Assembly: GCF_051020955.1 (NCBI RefSeq)
Contig: NC_135013.1
Span: forward strand, 40,671,087 to 40,735,086
Direction: 5' to 3'
Origin: Megalopta genalis
Lineage: Eukaryota > Arthropoda > Insecta > Hymenoptera > Halictidae
Length of the DNA: 64,000 nucleotides
Part shown: one piece after another, positions 12,396 to 24,305 of the stretch
Layout: each line of letters starts with the position of its first letter
How positions within the stretch are numbered: the stretch's first letter is position 1
The notes under the pieces: generated by a model
What the model saw: the letters and a program-made list of their open reading frames with translations, nothing else
Told to the model about the DNA's origin: nothing
The model's database searches: none
Translations under genes and position numbers: made by a program

Positions 12396-12860
12396 CAATT
12401 ATAGACTCAAAATAACTTTAACATTGTTACTTATATCTAATCGAAAATTTAACAACATTTCATATTTGTATATTTTTATTTTCTATTATTTTTGATATAT
12501 TTGTATTTTCTATTATTTCTAATATATGCATTTGTATTTTCTATTATTTCTAGTATAGAAATATACAAATATGATATATTGTTAAGTTCTTTTTTAAATA
12601 TACAGGGTGTTTCATCTAAAGGTCACCTACAGTGCTATGAATAATTATGAACTCAAAATAACTTTTACATCGTTACTTACATCTAAACGAAAATTTAACA
12701 AAATTTCATATTTACATATTTCTATTTTCTATCATTTCTAATATATTTGTATTTTCTATTATTTATAATATAGAAATATACAAATATGGTATCTTGTTCA
12801 GTTTTCGTTTAAATGTCACTAAAAATGTAAGAATTACTTTGAGTTTTGCATAATTATTGT
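12396..12860. mobile_element. Two hairpin elements in tandem beside TACAGGGTG termini
   Basis: Copy A (12396-12600) and copy B (12640-12860) share CAAAATAACTTTWACATYGTTACTTA and CATATTTGTATATTT-type blocks. Each copy folds on itself. Copy B's right arm (ATACAAATATGGTATCTTG to CAAAGTAATTCTTACAT in complement) mirrors its left arm over about 95 bp; copy A lacks part of its right arm. TACAGGGTG occurs at 12159 and 12601, just before each copy. A third, single-armed copy lies at 38781-38885 inside another TACAGGGTG-bounded element. Non-coding. Confidence 0.7.
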
Positions 12861-14133
12861 CACGATTGTATTCACAGTAAAGCTACGGTTGATTAAAAGT
12901 AACTAACGCGTGTTGCTTCAAGAAATTGGAAAAATTGGACATACGTAAAATTTTGGGTATTGTAATTACAATATAGACTTGGATTAGAAAACTTGTTGAA
13001 TTATTTTCCATGAAGGAGTCTTTATAAGGTTCAGGGAATTTTCAATTTAACCATATATAACCTCGTTTATGACCTCAGGAGAACTTTTTTGTATATTAAG
13101 TTTCCGTTATTTATTGCAATATAATGACAAATATAAAACTTTTCTTTCGATCGTTTGAATTTTGTAACTGTAAGTTTTGTACTAAGAATTCGTTTAATAG
13201 ATTACCTTCTAAATGTTGTGTAATTTTATGACTGTATTTGCGACCAAATAATAATTAAATAGAAACTGTAATTACTGTTCGTTATTATCAAAACTACTTA
13301 CTTTACGATCGCGTTAGGATTACTTTGTCATGAATATTTTATCAGAAGAATGATAATGTTCTTTGTTTCCTATTATAAATTCTTGCACACAATGAAAATT
13401 AATTATTAATAGCAATCAAACGGTACTATGTTTCGCCGTATGTGGTACGAGTAATATCGAATGTTCATTAAACTCATAGCTTGTAACGGTATTATACTGT
13501 GTCATGTATGGCGCGAATAATATGGAGTGTGTGTGGTCGTAGTCATTAAATTCATAATTGTAGTTTGCACAACAATATTCTGTTTCGGTATTGTAAGGCA
13601 CCGTTCTCATTCATTTTGTTACAAACTACATAATCGGATGATAATTTGGCGAGCTTTCAATAAAAACATAATGCACAGTACAAATCAAATTATTAACCGC
13701 TAAACATGGCTTAATGATTGCAAATTCGCGAAGAAAAATATATTCGCTCAAATCGTGAAGAAAAATATATTCTCTTAATTTTTGTTTTATTTAATATAAA
13801 TAACTTAATAACGACGCCCAAATCGTTGAAATTGCAGAAAAACAGTGTAACTTGTATAATTTATTTAAAATATATACATACATGAAATCAACTTTTTAAC
13901 ATTATTTTATTCCTCTAGTCAGATTTGAAGATTTAATACATTAAAACAATGATTGCTTTTAATTTAGGTGAATGTCTATAACGAAATTATCAAATTCTTT
14001 TTGGTTTTAATACAGTACTTCTAAACAGGGTTGGTCACATATTATATCTCAAATTCTACATTATTTACGTTTTAACAATAACATTCTGTTTTACTTTGTT
14101 CTAATAAATTATTTTAACATGTTCAAACAAAGT
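12861..14133. other. AT-rich spacer with a diverged two-unit repeat
   Basis: Mostly featureless AT-rich DNA. The diverged tandem pair at 13420-13610 is listed separately. No gene was recognised. Confidence 0.55.
13420..13610. repeat. Diverged tandem duplication, about 70-80 bp unit
   Basis: ACGGTACTATG...GTACGAGTAATAT...CATTAAACTCATA-CTTGTA is followed by ACGGTATTATACTG...GCGCGAATAATAT...CATTAAATTCATAATTGTA. On the minus strand the duplication keeps one frame open (13610-13416, 64 codons), so the translated peptide contains two versions of YEFN...HSILxxPxxxxxxTV. That may be chance. Confidence 0.65.
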
Positions 14134-14433
14134 AACACTTGATTATTTTAAATAACATGAAACCAAACAAGATAATATTGAATTAATAATAGCGTAATAA
14201 TATATTATATGTTATTATCTTGTTTAGTTTCATGTGATTTGAAATAATTTAGTGTTTATTTGTAAACAGTGCAATAATATATTAATATATAACAGTATAA
14301 GCATACATTGTATTAACATTAATTATGTTAATTACATTAACATATATTGTATCAATAATAATATAATAATATATTATATTATATAATATTATGTTGTTTG
14401 GTTTAATGTGATTTGAAATAATCAAATGTGTAT
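14134..14433. repeat. 44-bp inverted repeat (hairpin) plus a third copy of one arm
   Basis: The left arm 14134-14177 contains AACATGAAACCAAACAAGAT. The right arm 14213-14256 contains the near-exact complement ATCTTGTTTAGTTTCATGTG, with an AT-rich loop of 35 bp between them. A third arm in the same orientation as the right one lies at 14387-14433 (GTTGTTTGGTTTAATGTG, then ATTTGAAATAATCAAA). It looks like a foldback element that was partly duplicated. Confidence 0.8.
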
Positions 14434-14639
14434 TTTAACGTACAAATCATTTTTTTCTAAATTACTTCACTATTTAGAGTTCATTTGACACAATGTTTTT
14501 TCATTTGTTTCTTTCTTGATTATGCAGGTTTGCAAATGCAATATAGTATTATGTAATATATCAATATAATATATGAATAATTTATTTAAGTATTGTCGAA
14601 ACCTGCTTCAGAAGACTATTAACAACTGCCAGTGGGTAC

Positions 14640-15454
14640 AATGTTAAAAAAACGCTGCATACGCAAAGCTAAAAAATGACTTCGTACGTTGCTATCAAAC
14701 GCGAAGTCGTACAGACGTCTACAGACAATTTGGTGGTAACCGAGGCGCGAGATCTAAAATCTTGAGAACGCTGGTCGTCGCGGCCGTAAAGGGCCTAACG
14801 ATTTCACGAATAGTTACCGCTCCACCCTATACAGACCGGAGGCGATAATACTCGCGGCTATGTTCCTCCCGCTCCGCGCGCGACCTGTCGAAGCCACCCC
14901 AGCATCCCCTCCCGAACCCGAAAAGCACCCCCAAAGGGACGCGCGTGAATGCACTTTGCCAGCGAAATATTCTCTTCTTGCCGGCTGAAATTTATCGGCG
15001 GGACTACGTTAAGCCCCTTTCACGCGGAAAGCGGATTTCTTGTCATCTTCGCCAGCTGGAGGAACCCTTTTCCGCGTTGTAAAGAGTCGCGTCGATCCAT
15101 GTCTCAGGATTTACGAGCGAAACTTTTGGAATAAGTACCAGCCGACGTCAAATTCGCCATCGGGGAGCGCGGTGTGCATTAAACGCGCGGCCGACTTCCT
15201 CCAATAACCTCCCCGAGCGAGATTTGATTGCTCGGTACGAGCCAACCCCCATTGTGCGCCGTCCTCCGTGGCGGAATAATTTTTTAATGAGTTCACTTTT
15301 AATTCTTGGTTCGCCGCGACTGTAACTGCTCCGCAAACGGTCACGCCGTTTCCGTTTCGAAACTACTTTCGGGAAACGCGATTCTTGGTGTCAAAGAGCT
15401 GCACCGGGTCTGCAGTTCGTGGGCGGTCGTGACCCTCTCGTAACCGCAGTTGCG
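14640..15454. other. GC-richer island, function unknown
   Basis: About 0.8 kb of CpG-containing sequence (for example CTCCCGCTCCGCGCGCGACC near 14870). Frames of 60-77 codons overlap on both strands and none is recognisable. It may be a conserved regulatory block. Confidence 0.4.
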
Positions 15455-16126
15455 CATTGTGCGGGTTGTTTCGAATAAATATTTATCTAAGATAATTATT
15501 CGAATTCACATTGCTTTTAATCTAATATTTTATTCGAATATCAATTATTCATTATTCGTCGTGAATTATTCTATCTATCTACTCGAATAATTCTTTATTC
15601 GAGTAAATTATTCGTATGGAATAAATTATTCGAATAGAGACTGTAAACTCATTCGAGTAATAATACGAATAAATGTTTCTAGGTAACTTCATAAGAATAT
15701 ATTTGTACGAAAATATCCAGTCGAGCAAACACGCGCAATGATTAGAGGAGAAACTCGTTTACATGACAAACCGATGCAACGTTTGAAAGAAGTTAATTGT
15801 AAAAAGTAATATGGAAGAAATAAATCGATAAACTATGAAAAAAGCACTTTATATTCTATCATTTTCATTCAAATCGATTATTTTACGCATGGATTCCTGT
15901 ATGAATAAATTCGTACTCGAATGAATTCTTATTCGAACGAATTCTCTTAATCGAATGAATTCTTCTTTGAATGTGAGTTCTTATTCGAATAGAATCTTAT
16001 TGAGATAAATTTTTATCTAGATAGATTTTTATTCGATTGGATATTATTCGATAGCGTCGAATAAAATTGCATTCATTAATCTCTATCTCTAAACCGTCAT
16101 TTGAGTAAAATTTTGTCTAACTCTGC
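15455..16126. mobile_element. Foldback element of the CAGAGTTGG family, long form
   Basis: The outer arms consist of many ATTCGAATAA-like units. The right end is GTCTAACTCTGC (16115-16126) and the left end is degenerate. The unique centre (about 15810-15900, beginning ATATGGAAGAAATAAATCGA) is shared with the element at 47550-48153, where it reads ATATGGAAGAAATAAATTGA. The two are therefore copies of one family of about 0.6-0.67 kb. No coding frame. Confidence 0.8.
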
Positions 16127-16149
16127 TTGTAGCGCGGTTTTCAGGTGTT

Positions 16150-16245
16150 TCTAATTAAATTTCTAGTAAAAACCTATTATAACTAAAAAATTTTAATTAA
16201 ATTTCTAATGAAAATGTATTATAATTCAAATTTATAATGAAAATA
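16150..16245. repeat. Diverged AT-rich tandem repeat
   Basis: AATTAAATTTCTAGTAAAAACCTATTATAA is followed by the variant AATTAAATTTCTAATGAAAATGTATTATAA and a third, poorer copy. The unit is about 40-45 bp. Confidence 0.7.
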
Positions 16246-16756
16246 CTGTATTACTGATTAACGCTTCCGAGACTTTAAAATCCCCCATACGCTGGAGAAA
16301 TGAGTGGGAATATAAAAAATTCATCCCTGGTTTTTCTCCAAATCGAAGACAAATTTGCTGGACTTGGTCATATTTTTTTTCTCGGATTCGACATAAATCA
16401 CGCGTTTTTATCGTGCAGAGGCGTTTCACGCGTCAACTAGAATCGTGGGAGGACCAGCTTGTTTTACGAGGGTGGCCCTTTGCACACAGGGGGACGTAAA
16501 CCACTACTTAATCAAGACGTTACACGAGAGTTCTCAGCCTCTGTTGCCCTGGGCATTTAGCCGCCCCTTTTAGTGCTATTGATCCCCGATAGATAAAAGG
16601 TTTGAAACTGTTTGAAAACAAGCTGTCATTCATCCGGTTTTTCACGAAGTCCCTGCCGTCGAATCAAGCTTCGCACTCTCCGAATCTTTTTTAATATTAT
16701 TTTTGTTAGTAAGGAGATCAGTATTAGGAGACTTTTCAATTCCTTCAATCTGCATC

Positions 16757-16955
16757 GTAAATTCTCTCTAATTGACGCTCAGACTGTGCACAAAAATAAA
16801 GAGAGAGATACGATTATTAGAGCCTTGTAGCTCGTTTTTATAGTTGTTGACAATCGGTAACTAAAAAACGTGCCGCAAAACTCGAATAATCGTATCTCCT
16901 CTTCCCAAATTGTCTATTTTTGTGCACAATCTGTTCGTCAATTAGGAAGAATTTG
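16757..16955. repeat. Imperfect inverted repeat with TGTGCACAAAAATA core
   Basis: The left arm (about 16757-16822) reads ...TAATTGACGCTCAGACTG then TGCACAAAAATA...GATACGATTATT. The right arm (about 16881-16955) is its complement, AATAATCGTATCTC...TATTTTTGTGCACAAT...GTCAATTA. Similarity covers about 65 bp with gaps. Just beyond the right arm at 16983 is ATAAAATCCGCAGTCCAGTA, an end of the TA-GACTGCGG family. Confidence 0.7.
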
Positions 16956-16959
16956 CTGC

Positions 16960-17884
16960 AGCTAGTTTCCCCTTAAATACATAAAATCCGCAGTCCAGTA
17001 ATGATTAATAAGCCGATATAATTATAAAGAAAAATCATAAAAATTCAAGTATTGTTGAAATAAATATTTACAAATTCCCTTCAATGTATTTACTTCGATC
17101 ATCAGCCGAATGAACATTCGGTAGGTTTAAACGGCAAGACTTTCGACCCTCCTCCGAGGCGGCTACGTTTATTATTTCGTGCAAAAAAGTTTCCCATTCA
17201 GGGAAGAATTGGCTGCAACGAGCACCTCGGATGCAGATTACACCGTCGGGAGGGCGTTTCTTTTCTCGAAGAATACATTCATTTCGAGGAGGGAGATAAT
17301 CCTGAATGTCGGAGAAGCGTCTTGATAAACCAGCACTCCTTATTCTTATCAGCCATGAATACAAATTAACCGATTCCAGGCGAAAGCCATGGAACCGTAC
17401 TCGACATTAAAAGAATACTATCCGCATTTCACTAGATTATACAAAGCCGTCTATACATTGTTATTCATGCAGAGAAGGACCAGGATGCTGCGGATAATTT
17501 CTTTGATCTTCGTCGAGATTAAATATTTGTGATTCGTATACGAATTGCAATTGGATTGAAGATGCGCCATTATTTCTTAATATAAAAAAGCAATTTCAAT
17601 ATATTTTAACGCTGTTTCCGTTTCATTTCGATTTCGGTGGCGTTTAATGTAGTTATTCTCTGTAAATGTTGATGCTTTTTTATTTTAGTCCAATTTATGT
17701 AAATCAATCAACGAAACTTTTCATTTTTGTCGATACGATCTCGTATTATTTTCTCGTTTTATTTCCCAATCAATTAATAATCATAATTATTTTATTTGTT
17801 TTCCGGATATGATGTTGTCTTTATTCGACATAGTAACAGATTTTAACAACTTTTTAATACAACTTTAGATTTTTTAATTTTATC
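16960..17884. other. Spacer with one unassigned open frame
   Basis: A minus-strand frame of 98 codons (17364-17068) is open through a mixed-composition stretch. I recognise no family and no splice context. The remainder is AT-rich. Confidence 0.4.
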
Positions 17885-18060
17885 TCAAATTTAAGATCAA
17901 TTAACTTAGATTTATATTAAAAACATATTATAATTTAAATTTATATTACAAATATATTATTATTCAAATTAACATTAAAAATATATTACAAAATAAAATT
18001 TATATTAGAAACATTGCAATTTAAAATTTTCAAACAAATTTAGTATAATTGAATTTTTCA
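17885..18060. repeat. AT-rich tandem repeat, about 40-bp unit
   Basis: Repeated versions of AATTTATATTAAAAACATAT followed by TATAATTTA run from about 17905 to 18060, four or five degenerate units. Confidence 0.7.
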
Positions 18061-18810
18061 TAACAAATATATTATAATTAATTTCACCTCGTCAAACTGC
18101 AATTTATTCACGTGCAATAAATTTCAATCAGTGCAAATAGAAAATAATAGGCAGTGCTATACCAGAATTTCAAATATGCGCAACAAATTCAAATTAACGA
18201 ACGACCTTCCGAACAGCATTTATCCTTGTCTCGTTAATTAATTTCATAAAAATGTAACGCATGTAACGTAGCAAGAAAATAATTGAAAATAAAATTCCTC
18301 TCTCCCTGAACGAATCTTCAGATTTTCGTTGCTTCAATTTTATGTTCCCGGTCTACGGAAAATGATTAGAAACGATCATTTTTGGTCATTACTCACGTGT
18401 AAACGCGATTGGCCACAAATCATTGTCCGACTCAGTCAGAACAAATTTCGGCCGGCTCGGTTTAATTTCGGGAAGGGGGCTGGTGCGCCGGCGAACTTTA
18501 TCAGCGCACTAATTACGCGCGTCGTAGCTCATGTTTATTAATGTTGACTTGTGCGCGCGTGTTTGCCGGGCCGCGCGGCGTGTAAACGTTGCGGTCGCGC
18601 GATAATCACTGTATCCGCGTATTTATGAACGCGCCAGAATTTGCCCGGAAATATCTCACATCGAAAGAGCCTGTTCCGCAATAAACTGACAGCCGATTTC
18701 GAGCGGATATTGCCGGGAACCGACACGCGCTCTCTCGAGTGCGAAGAATCGGTGCATCATGCACCCCTAAACGTACCGCTGACGGACGAATTTGCGAAAT
18801 CTCTGTACAG
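18061..18810. other. AT-rich spacer, then GC-richer island
   Basis: About 18330-18810 is GC-rich (GTGCGCGCGTGTTTGCCGGG). Overlapping frames of 62-72 codons occur on both strands, none recognisable. No gene is called. Confidence 0.4.
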
Positions 18811-18918
18811 TCAGAACTGGCCATTATTCGAATGACTTTTGAACAATTGAATAATTCTTTTATGAATTATTTATTACCTTATTCGCGAATAAAACAAATG
18901 AATTTTACCCAACTCTAG
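18811..18918. mobile_element. Short foldback element of the CAGAGTTGG family
   Basis: TCAGAACTGGCCATTATTCG at the left and CCAACTCTA at the right enclose about 100 bp with TTCGAATGA and TTCGCGAATAAAA units. Confidence 0.55.
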
Positions 18919-20912
18919 TGTCCAGTAAACGAACACTCAAGCCGCAAGTTTGTTAAAATGATTATTCACAAATCGTTCTTTACCCCTTATCTCTAATAGT
19001 TATGAATATTATTTCGTGCTTTTGTCATCGATATTTAAGCATTCAAGCATATCTAGTATATATCTATATCAAGTATATCTATATCTAGAAAAATATATCT
19101 GTATATCAAAGCAAATATAATGTAACTCAATTTTTTGCTGGGTTGAATTAATATTATTAAATCAGATTCAATTTAATATTTTAATATTTTAACATTTCAG
19201 TATTTTTTCATCTTAACCTAACGTTTGAAAGTGGCTTACATAAAACAATTGTAACAATTTTTTATGTTACTGCAGTTTACAAAACTTTCTATTGAAATTA
19301 ACTTTTCTAACTTACACCATCTCTGCTGTCAACGATTTACATACATATTATGCATACAGATCTGTCTTCCAAGACATTATTACAATCGAACAGGTTCTAA
19401 TCGCTGACTGCGAGGAAACTGGTTAAAGGGGTTAAAAAGAAGCAGTTTGTATACCGGTTCCTAGAAAATTGAATTTAGATACTTGTCAGGGACATGGATC
19501 TAGAAATATTCTTGGATACGGTATTAGCGGCATTGAAACACTGACAGACCACCTAAAAATATCCCAATGCCCTGTAATTTATTAATAAATTCTACACTGA
19601 CAATCATACCGAACAGATTGTTTAACCAAAGGGTAAAGCGTCGATCAAGATGAAAGTTCGAAAAAAGCCTGGAGAAGTTTCGAGGGAACGTGGGCGTTCG
19701 AAACGATTTAATTTTGCATTGCACCACTTATCACGCTAGCAACCGTGATAAGTTCGGCATACGATTTCACCCCTGGTGAACGTCGAGAAAAAACTGAACG
19801 AGGCTGAAGCGAATTTCTGGGCGAGTTTAATGCCGATTAATTGCAAGTTTCGGTGTTTCGGTGCATCCATCCGCGAAAACGCGGCGTGCCATTGCCAAGA
19901 TTCTATTTCTATGCCCCATTCATGCCGGTCGAGGACATTTTCCACTATTTGCTGCTCGTTCTTGAAACAATTCGTCGGGCTGGCGATGGCTCGCGGAAAA
20001 GATTTGACTTTCAAATGAACGCATAAGAAAAAGCAGAGGGGCGATCCGGCGGGATCATCTATGAATATAAATTTCATTTTCGAGCATGTCAGCGCGGCAA
20101 AAGAAGCCTCGGCGCGCCAATGTTTATGCCGAGAGTAGTCTGGCTTTCGAAGATACAGATTTAGCATCGTGAATATTTAGATCTTCCCGTCGATACCATT
20201 GTGAAAGTCGAATTTATTGCATTCGTTTGCAGAAAATCGAATTAAATGATGCAAACTTCTTGTTTCCTTGCGCAATTGATTTATTGCTTTGAAATGTTGG
20301 AAACAGTAAAGCGTATCAGACAGCGGTATCATTTATTTGTTGCATAACTAGCTTTATGTTTTCACGTGTAATTCACTACTTAAATGAGAGGATGTACCTT
20401 CGAGATAATACTAATATTTTTAATATTTATAACAAAACCATATTTATTCAACAAATTAATGACTATATTACTTTCGTAGCGTGTGTTACAACAACACGTT
20501 ATTCAACTTTCTGTCCCTGTCTTATTGTAGATACGAATTTCGTAAAAGATCGTAGTTAGTGGTGTTTAATAGCTACAGGTAGATGAGAAGCCCGAGGGTT
20601 TGTCTTTGAATCATTTCAAAGGATCCGTTAATTACAGCTTTAATCTATACTCCTATAATATTATCAGGAACGCGACGTTCTATTATGCAACCACGATCCG
20701 AGATGAAGTAACTTTAATGTTCAAGTTTATGGTAACAAGCCGTTACACCAATAACTTTGCGTCCCAAAGAAAGTCGAGCTACTCTTTCAAAGGAACGTAA
20801 TTGCCTTCTGTATGCCCGTTACTTTTGTATCTACGTATTGATTCCCAGGTTGCTCGCAATTTTCTTGTCTTTATGGAATTTTATGTTCTCGTTACTCTTA
20901 ATGCTTGACTGC
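18919..20912. other. AT-rich spacer with a GC-richer island (19440-20170)
   Basis: The island contains a 143-codon minus-strand frame (20167-19736), but two plus-strand frames are open through the same DNA and the translation matches nothing I know. TA-rich minisatellite-like sequence (ATCTATATC repeats) lies at about 19045-19115. Confidence 0.4.
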
Positions 20913-21130
20913 CCCAGAGTTAAACATTATTAGCGTTGCTTCGAATAAATAGTTATCTAAAAGAATTGTTCGAATTGTTTTCGAATAAATATTTATCTAA
21001 AATAAATTATTCGAACGTACTCTATTTAGTCAAATATTTGATTCGAATAACAATTATTCATTATTCGTAACAAATTATTCTATCTATTTATTTGAATAAT
21101 TCTTTAATTAAATATTGATTTAATTTGTAA
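20913..21130. mobile_element. Foldback element of the CAGAGTTGG family, left part only
   Basis: It begins CCCAGAGTTAAACATTATTA and continues with the same order of units as the element at 15455 (TTCGAATAAATATTTATCTAA, ATAACAATTATTCATTATTC, TTATTCTATCTATTTATTTG). The right half is missing. Confidence 0.75.
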
Positions 21131-21938
21131 TTTGTACTTTCATATTTATTATTTAAAATAAAATCTCACGTACATTTACTGTTGAATCTACATTTTTTAA
21201 TTGTACAATGCACTCATATTTCTAATTGCTGTCAATCACTGTTTGAGGAACATATTTTTGTTTTAATATATTTCTTCTTCGCATCTAACAAATTAATTTT
21301 AGAATAATACCACACCGGTGACTATTGTAAACTATTCGCTAAAAGTATCGAAAGCCGCATAGTATTATTTGTATTGCATAATGATTTGTTGATATTGTGT
21401 AAATGGTAGGTACAAATAAATAAAATATAATAAAAAAGACGTTCGTATTGGAAAAATGAGACCTATCGCATCAGAAATGTCGGGTTACTTTCAAGCTAGT
21501 CCATAAATAATGTTGGTGTTGCGGTTCAACGCAGGTAATCGAGAATTACAACGACCGTCACCATCAGTACCGCAGGGTCAAGTAGCTATAAACCGGTGTT
21601 CTTGGACACCTGCACATCACGTGCAAATAAATTTCACGTTTATTATCCAGCAGTCAATGTTCGCAGGAATCCAAAGACAGCGCACACAATTTTTTCCTAG
21701 CGAAGAATTCCTTTTCCAGCCAACGAGCACGTAGCTAATGGAACCGCGAACGTTATTATATTTGAATAATGCATATATTTAAAAATATGAGCAACGTTCG
21801 AACGGTTAAAGGAGACAAACTTAACAGTTAATAACAAAACTTAACATTTAATTTCCTGAAAGTCTCAAGTATACATAGAATATTATGTAAAGGTGATTTC
21901 TCAAAACTTTTACATTCAGTGAAATTATTTATAACTAT
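21131..21938. other. Spacer, no gene recognised
   Basis: AT-rich DNA with a slightly GC-richer stretch at about 21500-21740 holding a 74-codon plus-strand frame without recognisable similarity. Confidence 0.5.
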
Positions 21939-22111
21939 TAGACTGCGGATTTTATGGATTTATGGCGAAATTGAATAGTCGCAATTTGAAATAGTAAAAA
22001 TGTTAAAAGAATTTATAATTCTTAAAGAAAAAAATAAAGTTTTATTTCTGCAATTCTGTTTCTTGCAATTGATGCAGATAACTTTTATTTTGCATAAAAA
22101 TCCGCAGTGTA
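21939..22111. mobile_element. Miniature element, TA-GACTGCGGATTTTATG family
   Basis: TA then GACTGCGGATTTTATGGA opens the copy (21939), and TGCATAAAAATCCGCAGTG then TA closes it (22111), for 173 bp. Near-identical inverted ends and TA at both sides fit a Tc1/mariner-type target duplication. Copies also at 28814 and 35413, with fragments elsewhere. Non-coding. Confidence 0.8.
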
Positions 22112-23235
22112 ATAATTATATCTGAAAAAGTTCGGCGAACTTTTATTTATTTTCATACACCTCAATGTAGCCGCACCCACCGCTTATAGCAAGCATACAT
22201 CAAATCTTGTTATATTTATTAATGGCTGTAATATTGCCGTAAGTGCCTAATTCTGTCATCATATCGCATCTACTTCCAACTAGTTCAGCTATATTAAGTT
22301 ATCAAAGAGCATTTTGCGGTGACGAATAAAGGACCATCCACACAAGCATCACGACTGAGAGCTGTAATAAACGAAGACTACGTATGTAGCAGATCGAAGA
22401 GATTAAGAAATTCTATTTGTATGAAATATGAATATAAAATAAATGCAAATAATTATAACTTGAGATACAATAGTCTATATCTTGCAAAGTGGAAGTAGTT
22501 AAGAAGCGAGGTGAAAGGACAAGATAGCTTTCTATCTTAACAATCATTCCAGTTCTAATTGGTAACATGAGAAAGGTCAGCTATTTGACTTCAATGGAAT
22601 GCGATAATAATAACATGTTTCTATACTAATCTATTACATTCTATTGAATGGAATAGTATCGTAAAACAAGGTTCTATTAACATTATTATTTCAATTACTA
22701 TATTTCCCTATATCATAATCACTTTACTAGGAACTTCTTTCTCGAGTTATGCAAGTATTATACTTCGCTTATTCAAAACAAAACTGCAAAACTGAGATTA
22801 AAAAATAAAAGAGAATTCATCCATTTGAAAAATGAATATAATATTTTGATTAATTCTTACTGTATCTTGAGCATGACAACAAACGAAAAATGTAACTTTC
22901 ACAATAACGGAAATAAAATAAATTACTCCGAGTGTTTCAAGTTACTGTCTAGAATAAAATCGATTTAAAAAGTTCAAACATGTATCATCACTGCCATCAT
23001 TGAAATGTCAGTGGTTTCAAGTTGGACGTAATTGGGTATACATTACTGTTACTGCAAAACAAGAATATCTTCGCCGTGGGAAGATCGTAGGAAGATCATC
23101 TTCCAGATCATTTCAATATCCTGTTCAATACGTATACTCCTTTCATCCCACCTATAACCCGCATATAAAACTGAAGTAGCCATGCGATAACATTTATACA
23201 GGTTGTACATCTAACTCGACAATGAATCTCGGTTG
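22112..23235. other. AT-rich spacer, no gene recognised
   Basis: Only short frames; no repeat structure was noticed beyond AT-richness. Confidence 0.55.
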
Positions 23236-23720
23236 CATTATTAATTGTCATCAAAACAGCCATCTATCCCCAACACTTAAGAATCCAATATTTTTGACTA
23301 GAATATTCATTCTAGGAAAACTGAAATTGAAAATATTATTGTTTTCTAAAAATCTAAATGCTCACATGTATTTCATAAAGTGGCGTTTTGAAAATGATCG
23401 TGTGAGTCTCTGTTACATCTACAGCAGTCGTCAGAGACTTCATTTGTCCTCAATGCTTAAGAAACAAATCTCCCTTATCAGAAAATTTTTTCTAGGAAAA
23501 TTGAATAAATAATGTTATGCTTGGAACAAACGTTTATTAAATAATATCAAAATTCAGGTAACTTTTGTTATATCGTAAAAGTGAAAAATCCATTTTTAAT
23601 GAAGAAATATAATTCATAAATGTAGTTTATAGTACCTTGCAACAAACGTTTATTAAGTAATATGAAAATTCAGCAAATAATATAAATGCTCTCACATGTT
23701 TCATAAATTTTCCATAAATA
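23236..23720. repeat. Degenerate direct repeats
   Basis: CATCTATCCCCAACACTTAAGAA...TTCATTCTAGGAAAACTGAA (about 23262-23325) recurs as CATTTGTCCTCAATGCTTAAGAA...TTTTTTCTAGGAAAATTGAA (about 23442-23507). Two further blocks, AACAAACGTTTATTAA and AAATGCTC(TC)ACATGT, also occur twice. The first pair lies in one plus-strand frame (23222-23512). Confidence 0.7.
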
Positions 23721-24084
23721 CAGCAATGTCTGCAATAACATTATAAATGTAATTTATCATTCTAAAATGTAAAACAAGATTGAATCCAAGAATGTAATTA
23801 CTTACTTTTAAGGATTACTTACTTCCAAGATATAATAATAGATCCATAAGTTCTTTTTACAATACGCGCGTTTGATGATGTTAGCCAGTTTTAATCTTTT
23901 GGTTGGTGCACTATTGTCCAAGCTTTTGCAAGTAAAAAAAAATTAATTATTTCAATTGCTACACAAATTGTCTTTGATGATTCGCCATTCAAGTGCAAAG
24001 GATTCTGATTTAACCAGCTTTTTTTCTAGAAATCTTCCTCATGAATCAGACTCATCGAAGTAGGACAGAGAATTAATGACAATT
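23721..24084. other. AT-rich spacer
   Basis: Nothing recognised. Confidence 0.5.
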
Positions 24085-24305
24085 TTACAATATTGCAGAA
24101 TTATTTAAGACAGTTCGCTTTAATTTAAAACGAGCTTGCCTGCCTCCGCCTCCACCTCCAGGCACAGTTCTTTCTTCCTGGTAGTCGAAGATTAATCGAT
24201 AGCTTTTTTCCAGCCCGAGGCGTCCAGCCAGGTCCGTTAACGTCTCGACCATTTGTTTCGAGATTAAGATCACGTTCTCCGGACGCTTCAATCGCAGAAT
24301 ACAAG
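24085..24305 (-). CDS. Possible terminal coding exon, unidentified
   Basis: On the minus strand a frame runs from a plausible acceptor (GCGTATCCCAG, exon starting at 24305) to a TAA stop at 24085, about 73 codons. Codon use is coding-like, with G-rich first positions. The peptide has a charged stretch (QMVETLTDLAGRLGL, then YQEERTV), a six-glycine run and a basic tail RQARFKLKRTV. An exon starting here would enter in phase 1, which matches the donor phase of the candidate exon at 26247. I recognise no family. A second minus frame is open over the same DNA, so this may be non-coding. Confidence 0.25.

Noticed and set aside
19736..20167. 143-codon minus-strand open frame
   Set aside because: Two plus-strand frames are open over the same GC-richer DNA, there is no clear codon bias, no family and no splice context.
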